From NCBI GenBank assembly GCA_019247715.1, contig JAFBAO010000005.1:1-40894 (forward strand): a stretch of 40,894 nt of DNA. Reading direction: 5' to 3'. The notes under the pieces were generated by a model, which was not told the DNA's origin, ran no database searches, and worked only from the letters and a program-made list of their open reading frames with translations. Origin of the DNA: Caulobacteraceae bacterium. Lineage in GTDB: Bacteria; Pseudomonadota; Alphaproteobacteria; Caulobacterales; Caulobacteraceae. How positions within the stretch are numbered: position 1 is the first letter of the stretch; the number at the start of each line of letters is the position of its first letter. The translations under genes and the position numbers were made by a program. Shown piece after piece: positions 40,196 to 40,894 of this stretch.

Positions 40196-40894
40196 ATGGG
40201 AAGCTTTCGTCGACTCCTCCCGGTCGCGGCGGGCTGCCTCGCGGCGCTGGGACCGGCGGCGGCGTGGGCCGAGCCGGAGACGCTCGGGGACGCCATCGCG
40301 CTCGCCTACCAGACCAATCCGACCCTGCAGTCCCAGCGGGCCGCCCAGCGGGCTACGGACGAAGAGTACGTGCAGGCCCAGACCGGGCTGCGCCCGACGG
40401 TGAGCGGCAGCGCCAACGTCACCTACCAGAAGAACGACATCGGCATCCTGGGGCCCTCGGAACTCACCACCTCGTTCGGCGGCCTCACCCTGGCCCAGCC
40501 GATCTGGACCGGCGGGCGGGTCGCCAGCGCCATGGATGCGGCCCACGCCGACATCCTGGCCGGGCGCGAGACCCTGCGCCAGACCGAGATCACCGTCCTG
40601 CAGGCGGTGGTCCAGGCCTACGTGGGCGTGCGCCAGGGCCAGCAGCAGCTCGCCATCGCCCAGGACAACGTCGCCGTGCTCGGGCGCCAGGTGGAGGAGA
40701 CCCAGGCGCGGTTCGACGTGGGCGAGGTCACCCGCACCGACGTCTCGCAGGCGCAGGCGCGGCGCGCCCAGGGCGAGGCCCAGCTGGCCCAGGCCCAGGC
40801 GACGCTGGCCATCTCGCGGGCCGCCTATGACGCGGTGGTGGGGCAGAACCCTGGCGACCTCGCCCCCGAGCCGCCCATCGCCCAGCTGCTGCCG
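40196..40894 (+). CDS. TolC-family outer-membrane efflux/secretion protein (5' part)
   Basis: ATG 40196 is preceded by GGGAGGAAGG. Signal peptide about 1-25 (VAAGCLAALGPAAAWA). TolC features follow: LGDAIALAYQTNPTLQSQRA, TLAQPIWTGGRV, then long heptad-like helices (LRQTEITVLQAVVQAYVGVR, QVEETQARFDVGEVTRTDVS). The frame is open at the window end (233 codons), so the second half is missing. It forms the trimeric outer-membrane channel of type I secretion or RND efflux; Caulobacter homologues serve S-layer export, but that link is inference here. Confidence 0.92.
   Translation, partial: MGSFRRLLPVAAGCLAALGPAAAWAEPETLGDAIALAYQTNPTLQSQRAAQRATDEEYVQAQTGLRPTVSGSANVTYQKNDIGILGPSELTTSFGGLTLAQPIWTGGRVASAMDAAHADILAGRETLRQTEITVLQAVVQAYVGVRQGQQQLAIAQDNVAVLGRQVEETQARFDVGEVTRTDVSQAQARRAQGEAQLAQAQATLAISRAAYDAVVGQNPGDLAPEPPIAQLLP

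Noticed and set aside
1..40894. CRISPR arrays, insertion sequences, prophage genes
   Set aside because: No regularly spaced repeats, transposase or phage structural genes were seen on either strand.

Overview
The window is very GC-rich, densely packed, chromosomal alphaproteobacterial DNA. The right end holds tRNA-Cys, a PCMT-like protein and a TolC-family outer-membrane protein. Together with single-domain response-regulator signalling, EcfG-type promoter motifs and FNR/FixK boxes, this suggests Caulobacterales, perhaps a Phenylobacterium-like member. That placement is inference. I see no phage, insertion sequence, CRISPR array or rRNA.

Layout. 1-1.9 kb: the 3' end of a GltB-type glutamate synthase domain protein, then a SemiSWEET sugar transporter gene converging on pncC. 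Both of the latter have textbook GGAAC-N16-CGTT general-stress promoters. 2-7.7 kb: a TcuA-like flavoprotein dehydrogenase opposes a tight five-gene operon (SDR, LeuC-like, LeuD-like, PEP mutase/isocitrate lyase family lyase, PaaI-type thioesterase). This looks like a desaturate-hydrate-cleave route for a branched di- or tricarboxylate. 7.8-12.7 kb: the conserved stress module prkA-yeaH-spoVR. 13.3-16.7 kb: an F420/FMN LLM oxidoreductase homologue, a low-complexity secreted protein, a stand-alone receiver domain and two small unknown proteins. 16.8-21.1 kb: a three-gene operon of a periplasmic cupredoxin, an outer-membrane beta-barrel and a hybrid histidine kinase. This is the best candidate for an undescribed signalling system.

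21.2-36.1 kb is a large accessory catabolic region. It holds a LysR regulator with a near-perfect 20-bp palindrome at its start, a lone biotin carrier domain, an acyl-CoA synthetase, a double-hotdog dehydratase, a biotin carboxylase with no carboxyltransferase nearby, and an atypical epimerase. These are followed by a TauD/TfdA dioxygenase, a class II aldolase, a D-aminoacylase-type amidohydrolase, an SDR, a GlcG/HbpS protein, an NTF2-like protein, a second fumarate-reductase-type flavoprotein and a phytanoyl-CoA dioxygenase-like enzyme. The substrate is unknown; activation to a CoA ester, carboxylation, hydroxylation and retro-aldol cleavage are all represented.

36.3-38.9 kb holds small genes: a cytochrome c with a short upstream ORF, a 112-residue protein with an FNR/FixK-type box placed for activation, an orphan perfect FNR/FixK box, an NTF2-like protein and a secreted protein. 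39.0-40.9 kb holds a truncated, frameshifted ParE-like toxin remnant against tRNA-Cys, the PCMT-like gene with a degenerate SAM-binding motif, and the 5' part of the TolC-family gene, which runs off the window.

All functional names come from reading conserved motifs by eye; no search was run.
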